This document shows, in pieces, positions 1 to 6,943 of a DNA stretch of 6,943 nucleotides; the stretch's first letter is position 1; each line of letters starts with the position of its first letter. The notes beneath the pieces were generated by a model. That model saw only the letters and a program-made list of their open reading frames with translations, ran no database searches and was not told the DNA's origin. The stretch comes from Bacteroides sp. (GTDB lineage Bacteria; Bacteroidota; Bacteroidia; Bacteroidales; Bacteroidaceae): the NCBI GenBank assembly GCA_021204375.1, contig JAJPZL010000202.1, positions 1 to 6,943 on the forward strand, given 5' to 3'. The translations under genes were made by a program, and so were the position numbers.

Positions 1-20
1 AAAGAGTTATTCTTCGGCTA

Positions 21-1439
21 TTATTTTACTTTTAATCCCTGAAATCCTTTTTTCTTAAATGATTCGTAAACAGGTATTAATTCTGTTTTGAATTTCCCAG
101 TACGGCTGTGGGAGAGTGTTGTTGCCTCTGTTTCATTTCCATCTTCTTCATTGTTTTCATTTTCATTTACGCTTTCATCTTCATCTTCGTCGCCTCCATC
201 GTCCGGATTACCAAATATAACCTGCTCAATGGTATATTTGAGTAGTTTTTCTTCAGGATCTCCTAAATCGTACCAGATCAGGTCTGAAGTATCGGTTATT
301 CCATGATCCGCCGTAATTCCGCTGCTATAGTCGGATTCTCCCCGTGAATTATGCACCTGGCAGGTGATAGGATGGAGTATCCATTGGGAATACTCGTCGT
401 TGGTAAAGACCTGCGAACCCACATTCTTGCCTTCGGTAGTAGCCCCTATTACTGTTACATTCATATAGGGGCGGAGTCCGTAAATAACGGCTTCGGAAGC
501 AGAGGCAGTGGTAGAGGTAGTAATGACATAGAGATCACTCAGGTTAAGGTTTTCGGACAGTTGCAGGAGTCTGTAGTCAGTCTCTTCGGGATGATTTACA
601 TTGTATCTTAAAGATACGAACACTTCTCCGAGATGGTTTGCAGGGGCGATCAGGCTGGCCAGCTCCTGGGCACAATGTACATATCCGCCCGGATTATACC
701 GCAGATCCAGGATCAGTTCATCTACACCCTGGAACTGAGCAAAGATCCTTTGCATCTCCTGCAGATAAACCGTTTCGTTACCGGTATCTTCCGGGCCGGT
801 GGCGAATTTATTATATACTAAATATCCGATGTTCCGGTTCTCAACCGTATATATGGTATAAAATAAGAACGGATTGTCTTCTATCGTTTCGCGGGATAAG
901 GTAATAGTCCAGCTATCTTCACCCGGTTCGGAATTTTCGTCGTAAGTAGTCAAGGTCAAATGGATCTCCCCGGTCGCCCCTTCAATAAGGGTGGCATAGT
1001 TCGACTCACTGAATTCGGTCCCGTTTACCGCACTGATCCAGTCTCCTCTTCTCAGTCCTTTCAGGGCTGCCTGGGAACCGGGAAGTACATACAGCACTCT
1101 GGCCCTGTATGGAGAAGTATATACGGCATATTCAAATCCGTAGTTGCTGCGGCTATAGAGGGTGCGGGCGGAATAAGTAAGTTCTTCAATAGTAGAGTAT
1201 TTATCGGCAGAGACTAAAATGCTGCTGAAAAAGTCGGGTTGGGAAGCAAAAAGGTTCAGGCTGGAGCGTGAGGGCATATCTTCTGTCCAGAAATAGTGAT
1301 CCTCCATCACCTCATAGATCCACCGGTTGGCTCCGATCTCTTCCTCAAACTCTTTTCTTCTGTCCTGAAAACAAGAAGAAAGGAATAACAGAGCTGTGAT
1401 CAAAAGTAGAACGCTACTGCTTTCAGGTACTCTTCTCAT
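21..1439 (-). CDS. S41 family (C-terminal processing type) peptidase, predicted lipoprotein
   Basis: Predicted cell-envelope serine protease of 472 residues, translated on the minus strand from ATG (1437-1439) to TAA (21-23). Residues 1-23 form a lipoprotein signal peptide: Arg-Arg near the start, a hydrophobic core, and the lipobox L-S-S-C with C23 as the likely lipidated cysteine. Residues about 34-60 (WIYEVMEDHYFW) match the N-terminal segment of Bacteroidetes S41 lipoproteins. A PDZ-like domain lies at about 97-165 (LRRGDWISAVNG, 129-140) and the protease core at about 200-390. The catalytic Ser-Lys dyad is visible: S313 in TASASE and K338 in TTEGK, with the 25-residue spacing of E. coli Tsp (S430/K455). 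The third Tsp position, Asp441, corresponds to P324. Residues 411-440 are an Asp/Glu/Asn-rich linker followed by a short basic tail. The substrate is unknown. The gene diverges from cysK and has no clear terminator in the 20 bp visible after it. Confidence 0.93.
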   Translation of the reverse strand: MRRVPESSSVLLLITALLFLSSCFQDRRKEFEEEIGANRWIYEVMEDHYFWTEDMPSRSSLNLFASQPDFFSSILVSADKYSTIEELTYSARTLYSRSNYGFEYAVYTSPYRARVLYVLPGSQAALKGLRRGDWISAVNGTEFSESNYATLIEGATGEIHLTLTTYDENSEPGEDSWTITLSRETIEDNPFLFYTIYTVENRNIGYLVYNKFATGPEDTGNETVYLQEMQRIFAQFQGVDELILDLRYNPGGYVHCAQELASLIAPANHLGEVFVSLRYNVNHPEETDYRLLQLSENLNLSDLYVITTSTTASASEAVIYGLRPYMNVTVIGATTEGKNVGSQVFTNDEYSQWILHPITCQVHNSRGESDYSSGITADHGITDTSDLIWYDLGDPEEKLLKYTIEQVIFGNPDDGGDEDEDESVNENENNEEDGNETEATTLSHSRTGKFKTELIPVYESFKKKGFQGLKVK

Positions 1440-1459
1440 ATAGTAATCTGGTTTTAGTT

Positions 1460-1467
1460 CAAAATTA
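1460..1467 (-). promoter_or_regulatory. Candidate -7 element of the S41 protease gene
   Basis: On the minus strand this reads TAATTTTG, a perfect match to the Bacteroidetes -7 consensus TAnnTTTG. It lies 20 bp before the S41 start codon, implying a very short leader of about 12 nt. No TTG or TTTG sits 19-21 bp upstream, so only the -7 half is supported. A second TAATTTTG at 1552-1559 is an alternative. Confidence 0.45.
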
Positions 1468-1474
1468 AACGTTT

Positions 1475-1516
1475 CCCGTAAAGGTATGGTTGATGGAAAT
1501 TATATCCATTTACGGG
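1475..1516. repeat. Nested inverted repeat (42-nt hairpin) in the S41/cysK intergenic region
   Basis: CCCGTAAA (1475-1482) and TTTACGGG (1509-1516) are perfect 8-bp inverted repeats. Inside them ATGGA (1493-1497) and TCCAT (1505-1509) form a second 5-bp stem with a 7-nt loop; base 1509 can belong to only one of the two stems. The element would be in a transcript only if the S41 gene starts from the upstream TAATTTTG at 1552-1559, as the cysK promoter lies beyond it. It may therefore be a 5' UTR structure or a protein-binding site. Two small dyads follow directly: 1512-1516 with 1527-1531, and 1528-1532 with 1536-1540. Confidence 0.55.
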
Positions 1517-1551
1517 GTTGTTTTAGCCCGTTTTTAACGGTTTATAGTGCA

Positions 1552-1559
1552 CAAAATTA
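1552..1559 (-). promoter_or_regulatory. Candidate upstream -7 element of the S41 protease gene
   Basis: Minus-strand TAATTTTG, identical to the element at 1460-1467 and matching TAnnTTTG. Transcription from here would give the S41 mRNA a leader of roughly 105 nt that contains the nested hairpin at 1475-1516. No good -33 TTG is seen at the expected spacing, so this remains weak. Confidence 0.3.
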
Positions 1560-1575
1560 CACATTTATTTGTTTA

Positions 1576-1593
1576 ATACCATAAGTGTGGTAT
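1576..1593. promoter_or_regulatory. Palindromic operator-like dyad upstream of cysK
   Basis: ATACCA (1576-1581) and TGGTAT (1588-1593) are perfect 6-bp inverted repeats separated by 6 bp. The 18-bp symmetric layout with A/T-rich halves is typical of sites bound by dimeric regulators. Its centre lies about 67 bp upstream of the predicted cysK transcription start, which suits an activator better than a repressor. The cognate regulator is not encoded in the window and cannot be named. Confidence 0.4.
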
Positions 1594-1614
1594 GAAAATG
1601 ACTTAAATATGCGA

Positions 1615-1645
1615 TTGGGTAACACGCAGGTTTGCCCTACCTTTG
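1615..1645 (+). promoter_or_regulatory. cysK promoter, Bacteroidetes type
   Basis: A -33 TTG (1615-1617) and a -7 TACCTTTG (1638-1645) are separated by 20 bp, matching the Bacteroidetes consensus TTTG-N19-21-TAnnTTTG. The start of transcription is expected near 1652, giving an A/T-rich leader of about 33 nt without a Shine-Dalgarno sequence. It is probably the promoter for cysK, metY and perhaps the GNAT gene. Confidence 0.75.
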
Positions 1646-1685
1646 CAATATCGAAACTAATAATCATTTAAAAATATAGATAACT

Positions 1686-2633
1686 ATGGCAAGAATAGCA
1701 AAACAACTTACAGATCTGATCGGTAATACACCGCTGCTCGAACTTTCCCACTACGGAAAAAGTAAAAATTTGAATGCGACTGTAATTGCAAAGCTGGAGT
1801 ATTTCAACCCGGCAGGTAGTGTAAAGGACCGCATCTCTTTCGCTATGATAGAGGATGCCGAAAAGCGAGGAATATTACAACCCGGATCAGTAATTATTGA
1901 ACCGACCAGCGGTAATACGGGAATTGGTCTGGCATTTGTATCAGCTGTAAAGAAATACCAGCTTATTCTTACCATGCCGGATACTATGAGCCTGGAGCGT
2001 CGTAATCTGTTGAAAGCATTGGGGGCCACTATTGTACTGACTCCGGGAGCGCAGGGAATGAAAGGGGCGATTGCCAGGGCACAGGAGCTAAAGGCTGAAA
2101 CTCCGGGAGCAGTGATCCTGCAACAGTTTGAAAATCCGGCCAACCCGGCTGTTCATAAACGTACTACTGCTGAAGAGATCTGGAGGGATACAGATGGGGA
2201 TGTGGATATCTTTGTAGCAGGTGTAGAAAACGGTGGTACACTAAACTTTGTAGGCGAAGTATTGAAAAAATATAAACCGGATGTAAAGATCGTAGCAGTA
2301 GAGCCGGTAGATTCTCCTGTTCTTTCGGGCGGTAAACCGGGTCCCCATAAAATACAGGGTATTGGTGCAGGTTTTGTACCGGCTACTTTCAATTCTACGG
2401 TAGTAGATGAAATTATACAGGTATCGAATGATGATGCGATCCGTACGGGCCGTGAACTGGCGAAAGAAGAGGGATTGCTGGTAGGTATCTCTTCGGGAGC
2501 TGCTGTTTATGCGGCGACCCAACTGGCACTTCGTCCGGAAAATACAGGTAAAAAGATCGTGGTCCTGTTGCCTGATATCGGTGAAAGATATCTCTCTACG
2601 CTGCTCTATGCGTTTGACGAGTATTCGTTGTAA
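1686..2633 (+). CDS. cysK: Cysteine synthase A (O-acetylserine sulfhydrylase), with altered PLP-phosphate loop
   Basis: Cytoplasmic PLP enzyme of 315 residues (usual family size) that makes L-cysteine from O-acetylserine and sulfide. Family landmarks are PAGSVKDR with the PLP-binding lysine K47, the substrate loop TSGNTG (74-79), [11 protein letters not shown] (96-106), the [15 protein letters not shown] segment (216-230), GISSGAA (267-273) and the PD-x-GERYLST end motif (296-304). The strictly conserved phosphate-binding loop GTGGT is changed: residues 181-185 read ENGGT and the following positions L-N-F replace the usual I-T-G. In Salmonella CysK this loop contacts the cofactor phosphate, so function may be reduced or changed. 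I298 also sits where Ser or Thr is often found. The reading frame is otherwise intact from ATG after an A/T-rich leader. metY follows 24 bp later, so the two are probably co-transcribed as a sulfide-assimilation pair. Confidence 0.93.
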   Translation: MARIAKQLTDLIGNTPLLELSHYGKSKNLNATVIAKLEYFNPAGSVKDRISFAMIEDAEKRGILQPGSVIIEPTSGNTGIGLAFVSAVKKYQLILTMPDTMSLERRNLLKALGATIVLTPGAQGMKGAIARAQELKAETPGAVILQQFENPANPAVHKRTTAEEIWRDTDGDVDIFVAGVENGGTLNFVGEVLKKYKPDVKIVAVEPVDSPVLSGGKPGPHKIQGIGAGFVPATFNSTVVDEIIQVSNDDAIRTGRELAKEEGLLVGISSGAAVYAATQLALRPENTGKKIVVLLPDIGERYLSTLLYAFDEYSL

Positions 2634-3965
<1,332 letters not shown>

Positions 3966-3991
3966 TTCAGGATAACAGATTTACTTTGTGT

Positions 3992-4465
3992 ATGGAAGAG
4001 CTACGTATAGAGTTGTACCGGCCCGAATATAAAGAAGATTTTGTCCGCCTTAATTCAGCATGGATAGAGACTTTCTTTCATCTGGAAAGTTCCGACCGTA
4101 TTGTACTTAACGATCCTGAGGGTACCATTCTGGATAAGGGAGGACAGATCTTTTTTGCTGTAACCCCTGCGGGGGAAGTGGTGGGGTGTTGTGCTTTGAT
4201 CCATAACACCTGGGCAGGATGTTATGAACTGGCTAAGATGGCGGTCGTTCCTCGGTACCAGGGAAAAGGTGCCGGACGGTTGCTGGGTAAAGCGGTGGTA
4301 AAATATGCCCGTGGAAAGGGTATTCCTAAACTTTTTCTGGAAGGGAATACCCGGTTGGTGGCCTCTATTGCCCTTTACCAGAAACTGGGATTTAAAGAGG
4401 TTCCTCTGACATATGCGGCTTATGAAAGGTGTGATATCCGAATGGAACTGGAACTTGTACCGTAG
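3992..4465 (+). CDS. GNAT family N-acetyltransferase
   Basis: Predicted acetyl-CoA-dependent N-acetyltransferase of 157 residues, a normal size for a single GNAT domain. The core contains the beta4 strand ELAKMAVVPRYQ (79-90), the acetyl-CoA pyrophosphate loop QGKGAG (90-95), the following helix, and the motif B segment ending in ALYQKLGFKEV (127-137), where Y129 occupies the usual general-acid position. The ATG at 3992 is preferred over an in-frame TTG at 3986 because it starts the recognisable domain and ATG is the usual codon. The gene begins 26 bp after the ancestral metY stop, so it may be read from the cysK promoter. The substrate cannot be deduced and nothing ties it to sulfur metabolism. 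It ends in TAG, showing that TAG is used here as an ordinary stop. The frame looks intact. Confidence 0.9.
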   Translation: MEELRIELYRPEYKEDFVRLNSAWIETFFHLESSDRIVLNDPEGTILDKGGQIFFAVTPAGEVVGCCALIHNTWAGCYELAKMAVVPRYQGKGAGRLLGKAVVKYARGKGIPKLFLEGNTRLVASIALYQKLGFKEVPLTYAAYERCDIRMELELVP

Positions 4466-4513
4466 TTCTCTTAAGGAATGTCAATGGGCTCCGGAAAGAA
4501 AAATAAAAATCTC

Positions 4514-4521
4514 TATTTTTG
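4514..4521 (+). promoter_or_regulatory. Candidate -7 element of mnmA
   Basis: TATTTTTG matches TAnnTTTG and lies 31 bp before the mnmA start codon, predicting a transcription start near 4528 and a leader of about 25 nt. The 19-21 bp upstream position has no TTG, so the -33 half is missing or degenerate. It occupies the 87-bp gap after the GNAT gene, which contains no visible terminator. Confidence 0.5.
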
Positions 4522-4552
4522 CCGGCTGCTAATTAAACAGGATCAGATAAGT

Positions 4553-5616
4553 ATGGAAATAGCAACGTTACTCTCCAGCGGGAGTGGATAGCTCTGTGGT
4601 AGTACACCGTTTATGTGAGTGGGGCTATAAGCCCTCTCTCTTTTATATAAAAATAGGTATGGAAGGGGAGGAGTATGACTGCTCTGCCGAAGAAGATATA
4701 GAGATGGCTACTTTTATTGCCCGTAAGTATTGCCTGAAACTGGAGATCGTGGATCTCCACCGGGAGTACTGGGATAGTGTAATGACCTATACATTAGATC
4801 GGGTGAAACGGGGGCTTACTCCTAATCCGGATGTGATGTGTAACAAGCTGATCAAGTTTGGAAGCTTTGAACAGAAGGTAGGCCGTTTTTTTTGATAAAA
4901 CAGCTACAGGCCACTATGCCACTATAGTAGAAAAAGAGGGTAAAGTGTGGCTGGGTACGGCGAAAGACCCTATAAAAGATCAGACCGATTTTCTGGCACA
5001 GATTGATGCCTTACAGGTTTCGAAGCTGATGTTCCCGATCGGTGACCTGATGAAGGGAGAGGTGCGTGAGCTGGCTAAAGAGGTGAATCTCCCTACAGCC
5101 CGTCGGAAAGATAGCCAGGGTATCTGTTTCCTGGGTAAGATCAATTATAATGATTTTATCCGTCGTTTCCTGGGTGAAAAGGAGGGAGATATTATTGAGC
5201 AGGAAACGGGTAATAAGGTGGGGCGGCATAAAGGTTACTGGTTTCATACCATTGGCCAGCGAAAAGGATTAGGACTAAGCGGAGGTCCCTGGTTTGTGGT
5301 ACGAAAAGATATCAACCGGAACCTGATCTATGTCTCCCGGGGATATGATACCTCTAAGCAGTATGGAGATACTTTCCGGATCAGTGACTTTCATTTTATT
5401 ACGGATAATCCCTGGAAAGATCAGTCGGGTGAAATACCGGTAACCTTCAAGATCAGGCATACACCGGAGTTTATCCAGGGTGTTCTTTATAAAGAGGATG
5501 ATAGTTACCGGGTTGTCTCTTCTTCTCCTTTGTAAGGTATTGCTCCCGGACAGTTCGGGGTGATTTACGATAAAGAGGCCAGGATCTGTTTCGGAAGCGG
5601 TGAGATCACGCTTTAA
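4553..5616 (+). pseudogene. mnmA: tRNA-specific 2-thiouridylase, broken by two frameshifts and a nonsense codon
   Basis: MnmA activates U34 of certain tRNAs with ATP and replaces O2 with sulfur. Correcting two insertions restores 353 codon positions, the normal length. The first insertion, an extra G in the GGG at 4580-4582, lies in the ATP-binding PP-loop (canonical SGGVDSS); the unshifted frame stops after 12 residues at TAG 4589-4591. The second is an extra T in the eight-T run 4886-4893, giving TGA at 4893-4895. The third lesion is TAA at 5533-5535, in place of the conserved Gln before GIAPGQF. Remaining family motifs are intact in corrected numbering: catalytic C96 in [16 protein letters not shown] (141-149), persulfide C191 in DSQGICF, and [14 protein letters not shown] (231-244). 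Decay is therefore recent, or the lesions are sequence errors. Bacteroides species often carry several mnmA paralogs, so loss of one could be tolerated. The end overlaps the convergent regulator gene. Confidence 0.9.
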
Positions 5617-6263
5617 ATGTAATACTCTGCCAGGTCTACGATACCGGCACGCATGACGTACTTCATCGCTTCGTGTACACTGTTCACCTCCAGTTTCCGG
5701 AAAATGTTTTTCCGGTGGCTGTTGACAGTGTGAAAGCTAAGGTTGCGTTCGGCAGCGATCTCTTTGGTAGTCTTACCGAGTGCGATCTCTTTTAATATCA
5801 GTTTCTCCGTAGCGGTAAGGTGGTGCTCTTCTACTACTTTCTGCGGTTTACCGGAAGAGAGCAACAGGTTGCTAGTATGGTTGCATATATATCGCTCGTT
5901 CCGGATGTTGCACTGTATGGCTGAGATGATCTCCTCTTTGGCGCTGTCTTTCATCACTACACTGAAGGCATCTCCACTAAGGATGACCTGGCGCAGGAAA
6001 TCAATGCTGAGCTCGTCGGAAAAAAGGATCTAGCGTGCAGCCTTAAACCGTTCCTGAAGAACGATCAGCTCTTCTACCCCGGCAAAATCGGTCAGGGTAT
6101 AATCCAGGATCACAATGGCTTCCGGATAGGCACGAAGAGCCTTGACCAACTCCATCTTGTTATCGGCCTCCAGGATCATATTAACCTCTTTGACCCCTTT
6201 GAGCAGGAAGAGCATTCCGGCTTTGGTTATGTCTTGATTATCCGCTAGGATATAGTCACGCAT
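5613..6263 (-). pseudogene. NarL/FixJ-type response regulator, interrupted by an amber codon
   Basis: Minus-strand gene from ATG (6261-6263) to TAA (5613-5615), 216 codon positions. Positions 1-77 are a receiver domain beginning MRDYILADNQ, with D8 in the acidic pocket and the phosphoacceptor D54 in VILDYTL. Codon 78 (6030-6032) is TAG where the family usually has Trp before LLFSDEL, one base from TGG. The same frame then continues with the rest of the receiver (K105 in VVMKDS) and a LuxR-type helix-turn-helix at about 148-208, including SFHTVNSHRKNIFRKL (177-191 region). The short product would be a receiver fragment without DNA binding. A downstream GTG/ATG pair near 5952-5957 could at best yield the HTH part. 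An in-frame TTG at 6291-6293 is rejected as the start because it lies inside the promoter. No partner kinase is present. Targets are unknown. Confidence 0.85.
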
Positions 6264-6290
6264 TCTATTGGTTTTTCTGAAGAATTTCTG

Positions 6291-6298
6291 CAAATATA
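6291..6298 (-). promoter_or_regulatory. Candidate -7 element of the response-regulator gene
   Basis: Minus-strand TATATTTG is a perfect match to TAnnTTTG, 27 bp before the ATG at 6263. Transcription would start near 6284, giving a leader of about 20 nt. The expected -33 position has only ATTC, a weak match. Its location supports the ATG at 6263 over the upstream TTG, which overlaps this element. Confidence 0.55.
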
Positions 6299-6347
6299 GT
6301 GCATTTCCTGTTATGAATCTTTGCCGGGGGCGTTAATGTTTACATAT

Positions 6348-6363
6348 TGTTTTTCTCAAAACA
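6348..6363. repeat. Small A/T-rich inverted repeat between divergent genes
   Basis: TGTTTT (6348-6353) and AAAACA (6358-6363) are perfect 6-bp inverted repeats around a 4-nt loop. It lies between the divergent response-regulator and phosphoesterase genes. It is too A/T-rich to act as a terminator, and chance occurrence is quite possible. Confidence 0.25.
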
Positions 6364-6448
6364 CAAAAAATAACTAAATACCGGATGCTGTTTTTCAGGG
6401 TAACGAGTCTGTAACAGTATAGTAATTTTACTGACATTCTCTTGTCAT

Positions 6449-6467
6449 ACAAAGTGACTTTCTTTGT
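6449..6467. repeat. Inverted repeat just upstream of the phosphoesterase gene
   Basis: ACAAAG (6449-6454) and CTTTGT (6462-6467) form a 6-bp inverted repeat with a 7-nt spacer, ending 19 bp before the ATG at 6487. An overlapping AAAGT-G-ACTTT palindrome (6451-6461) shares the left arm. The place suits either an operator or a 5' UTR hairpin. No perfect TAnnTTTG element is seen for this gene; the nearest is TTTCTTTG at 6459-6466, inside the repeat. Confidence 0.35.
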
Positions 6468-6486
6468 GAAAGAAAACCATGCGAAG

Positions 6487-6943
6487 ATGTATTTAAGAAC
6501 CTATTATCCGACAGTTGTTTTATTAGATATCCATCTGGGCTCTTCCTATTCCCGGACTGAAGAGGTAACGGAGTTCCTGAAAAGTATCAACTGTGACCGT
6601 CTTATCCTCAACGGGGATATTATTGACGGATGGCAATTGCAAAAGGGAGGCAGTAAAAAATGGAAAAGTAAACATACTGACTTTTTCAAGGTTATCATGA
6701 AAATGATGGAGAACTTCGGAACCGAAGTGATCTATGTACGGGGTAACCACGATGACTTTCTGGATAGCCTGGCTCCAATGACCTTTTACAACGTAAAGAT
6801 CGTAAAGGAGTTTATTTATACCTCGCATGGAAGGAATTACTATGTAACTCACGGTGATATTTTCGATACGGTGACCACCCGGATGAAATGGCTCTCCATG
6901 CTGGGAGATATGGATTATACTTTTCTTTTATGGATTAATAAAC
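6487..6943 (+). CDS. LpxH-like metallophosphoesterase (UDP-2,3-diacylglucosamine diphosphatase family), 3' truncated by window edge
   Basis: The open frame runs from ATG 6487 to the window end without a stop, giving 152 residues of what is probably a protein of about 250. The calcineurin-like metal site is visible: D14-x-H16 in DIHLG, NGD (D44), GNHDD (N87, H88) and THGD (H122). The WQLQK segment after NGDIIDG and the MKMMENFGTEVIYVRGNHDD stretch match Bacteroidales proteins annotated as UDP-2,3-diacylglucosamine pyrophosphatase, which cleave UDP-diacylglucosamine to lipid X in lipid A synthesis. That substrate is inferred from family resemblance. L13 replaces the Ser that usually precedes DIHLG, which should not remove a metal ligand. 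ATG 6487 is preferred; an in-frame GTG at 6466 lies within an inverted repeat. The gene diverges from the broken response regulator. Confidence 0.87.
   Translation, partial: MYLRTYYPTVVLLDIHLGSSYSRTEEVTEFLKSINCDRLILNGDIIDGWQLQKGGSKKWKSKHTDFFKVIMKMMENFGTEVIYVRGNHDDFLDSLAPMTFYNVKIVKEFIYTSHGRNYYVTHGDIFDTVTTRMKWLSMLGDMDYTFLLWINK

Noticed and set aside
88..1217. Several plus-strand open frames opposite the S41 gene
   Set aside because: They are low-complexity or unrecognisable antisense frames of a gene with clear catalytic motifs.
1512..1535. Rho-independent terminator (ACGGG/CCCGT followed by five T)
   Set aside because: The stem is only 5 bp with a 10-nt loop and no plus-strand gene lies upstream to be terminated; the left arm fits better in the 8-bp stem 1475-1516.
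1646..1685. SAM or other sulfur riboswitch in the cysK leader
   Set aside because: The predicted leader is only about 33 nt, A/T-rich and without stems, too short for any known sulfur riboswitch.
5743..6033. Plus-strand open frame of about 96 codons opposite the response regulator
   Set aside because: The other strand encodes clear receiver and LuxR-type HTH homology in one frame; the antisense product shows no recognisable domain.
6264..6293. Upstream TTG start at 6291-6293 for the response regulator
   Set aside because: It overlaps a perfect TATATTTG promoter element, and the receiver domain begins naturally at the ATG 6261-6263.
6466..6486. GTG start at 6466 for the phosphoesterase
   Set aside because: It lies inside an inverted repeat and adds seven residues not needed for the fold; the ATG at 6487 matches the usual family start.
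6523..6852. Minus-strand open frame of 109 codons at the right edge
   Set aside because: The plus strand here encodes all calcineurin-type metal-binding motifs in an uninterrupted frame, so the minus-strand frame is a shadow.

Overview
The window looks like chromosomal DNA from a member of the Bacteroidetes, most likely order Bacteroidales. The promoters fit the Bacteroidetes primary sigma factor pattern (TAnnTTTG at -7, with a TTG about 20 bp upstream for cysK). Starts lack clear Shine-Dalgarno sequences. The encoded proteins (S41 lipoprotein protease, CysK, MetY, MnmA, a short NarL-type regulator, an LpxH-like phosphoesterase) closely resemble Bacteroides/Parabacteroides families as I know them. 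I could not run a search, so genus-level placement is not claimed.

Layout. A minus-strand S41 protease lipoprotein gene fills 21-1439. A 246-bp divergent intergenic region (1440-1685) holds promoters for both sides, a 42-nt nested hairpin and a separate 6-bp dyad. A plus-strand run follows: cysK (1686-2633), metY (2658-3965, interrupted), a GNAT acetyltransferase (3992-4465), and mnmA (4553-5616, broken) behind its own promoter. mnmA ends tail-to-tail, overlapping the stop codon of a minus-strand response-regulator gene (5613-6263, interrupted). A divergent intergenic region then leads to an LpxH-like metallophosphoesterase (6487 onward), which runs off the right edge.

The most striking property is not a new gene system but a cluster of inactivating lesions in otherwise well-conserved genes. 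metY has an amber codon that removes its last 42 residues. mnmA has two single-base insertions (one in the PP-loop, one in a run of eight T) and an ochre codon near its end. The response regulator has an amber codon exactly between receiver and DNA-binding domains. cysK is open, but its PLP-phosphate loop (normally GTGGT) reads ENGGT. In every broken gene, the sequence after the lesion continues as clear family homology, so the lesions are recent or technical. Either this is a genome in early decay (host-restricted or symbiotic Bacteroidales are candidates), or it is an assembly with uncorrected errors. The window alone cannot decide.

Three of the four affected genes handle sulfur: CysK makes cysteine from sulfide, MetY makes homocysteine from sulfide, and MnmA thiolates tRNA U34. 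If the lesions are real, a relaxed need for sulfide assimilation is a testable reading. The S41 protease, the GNAT enzyme and the visible part of the phosphoesterase appear intact.
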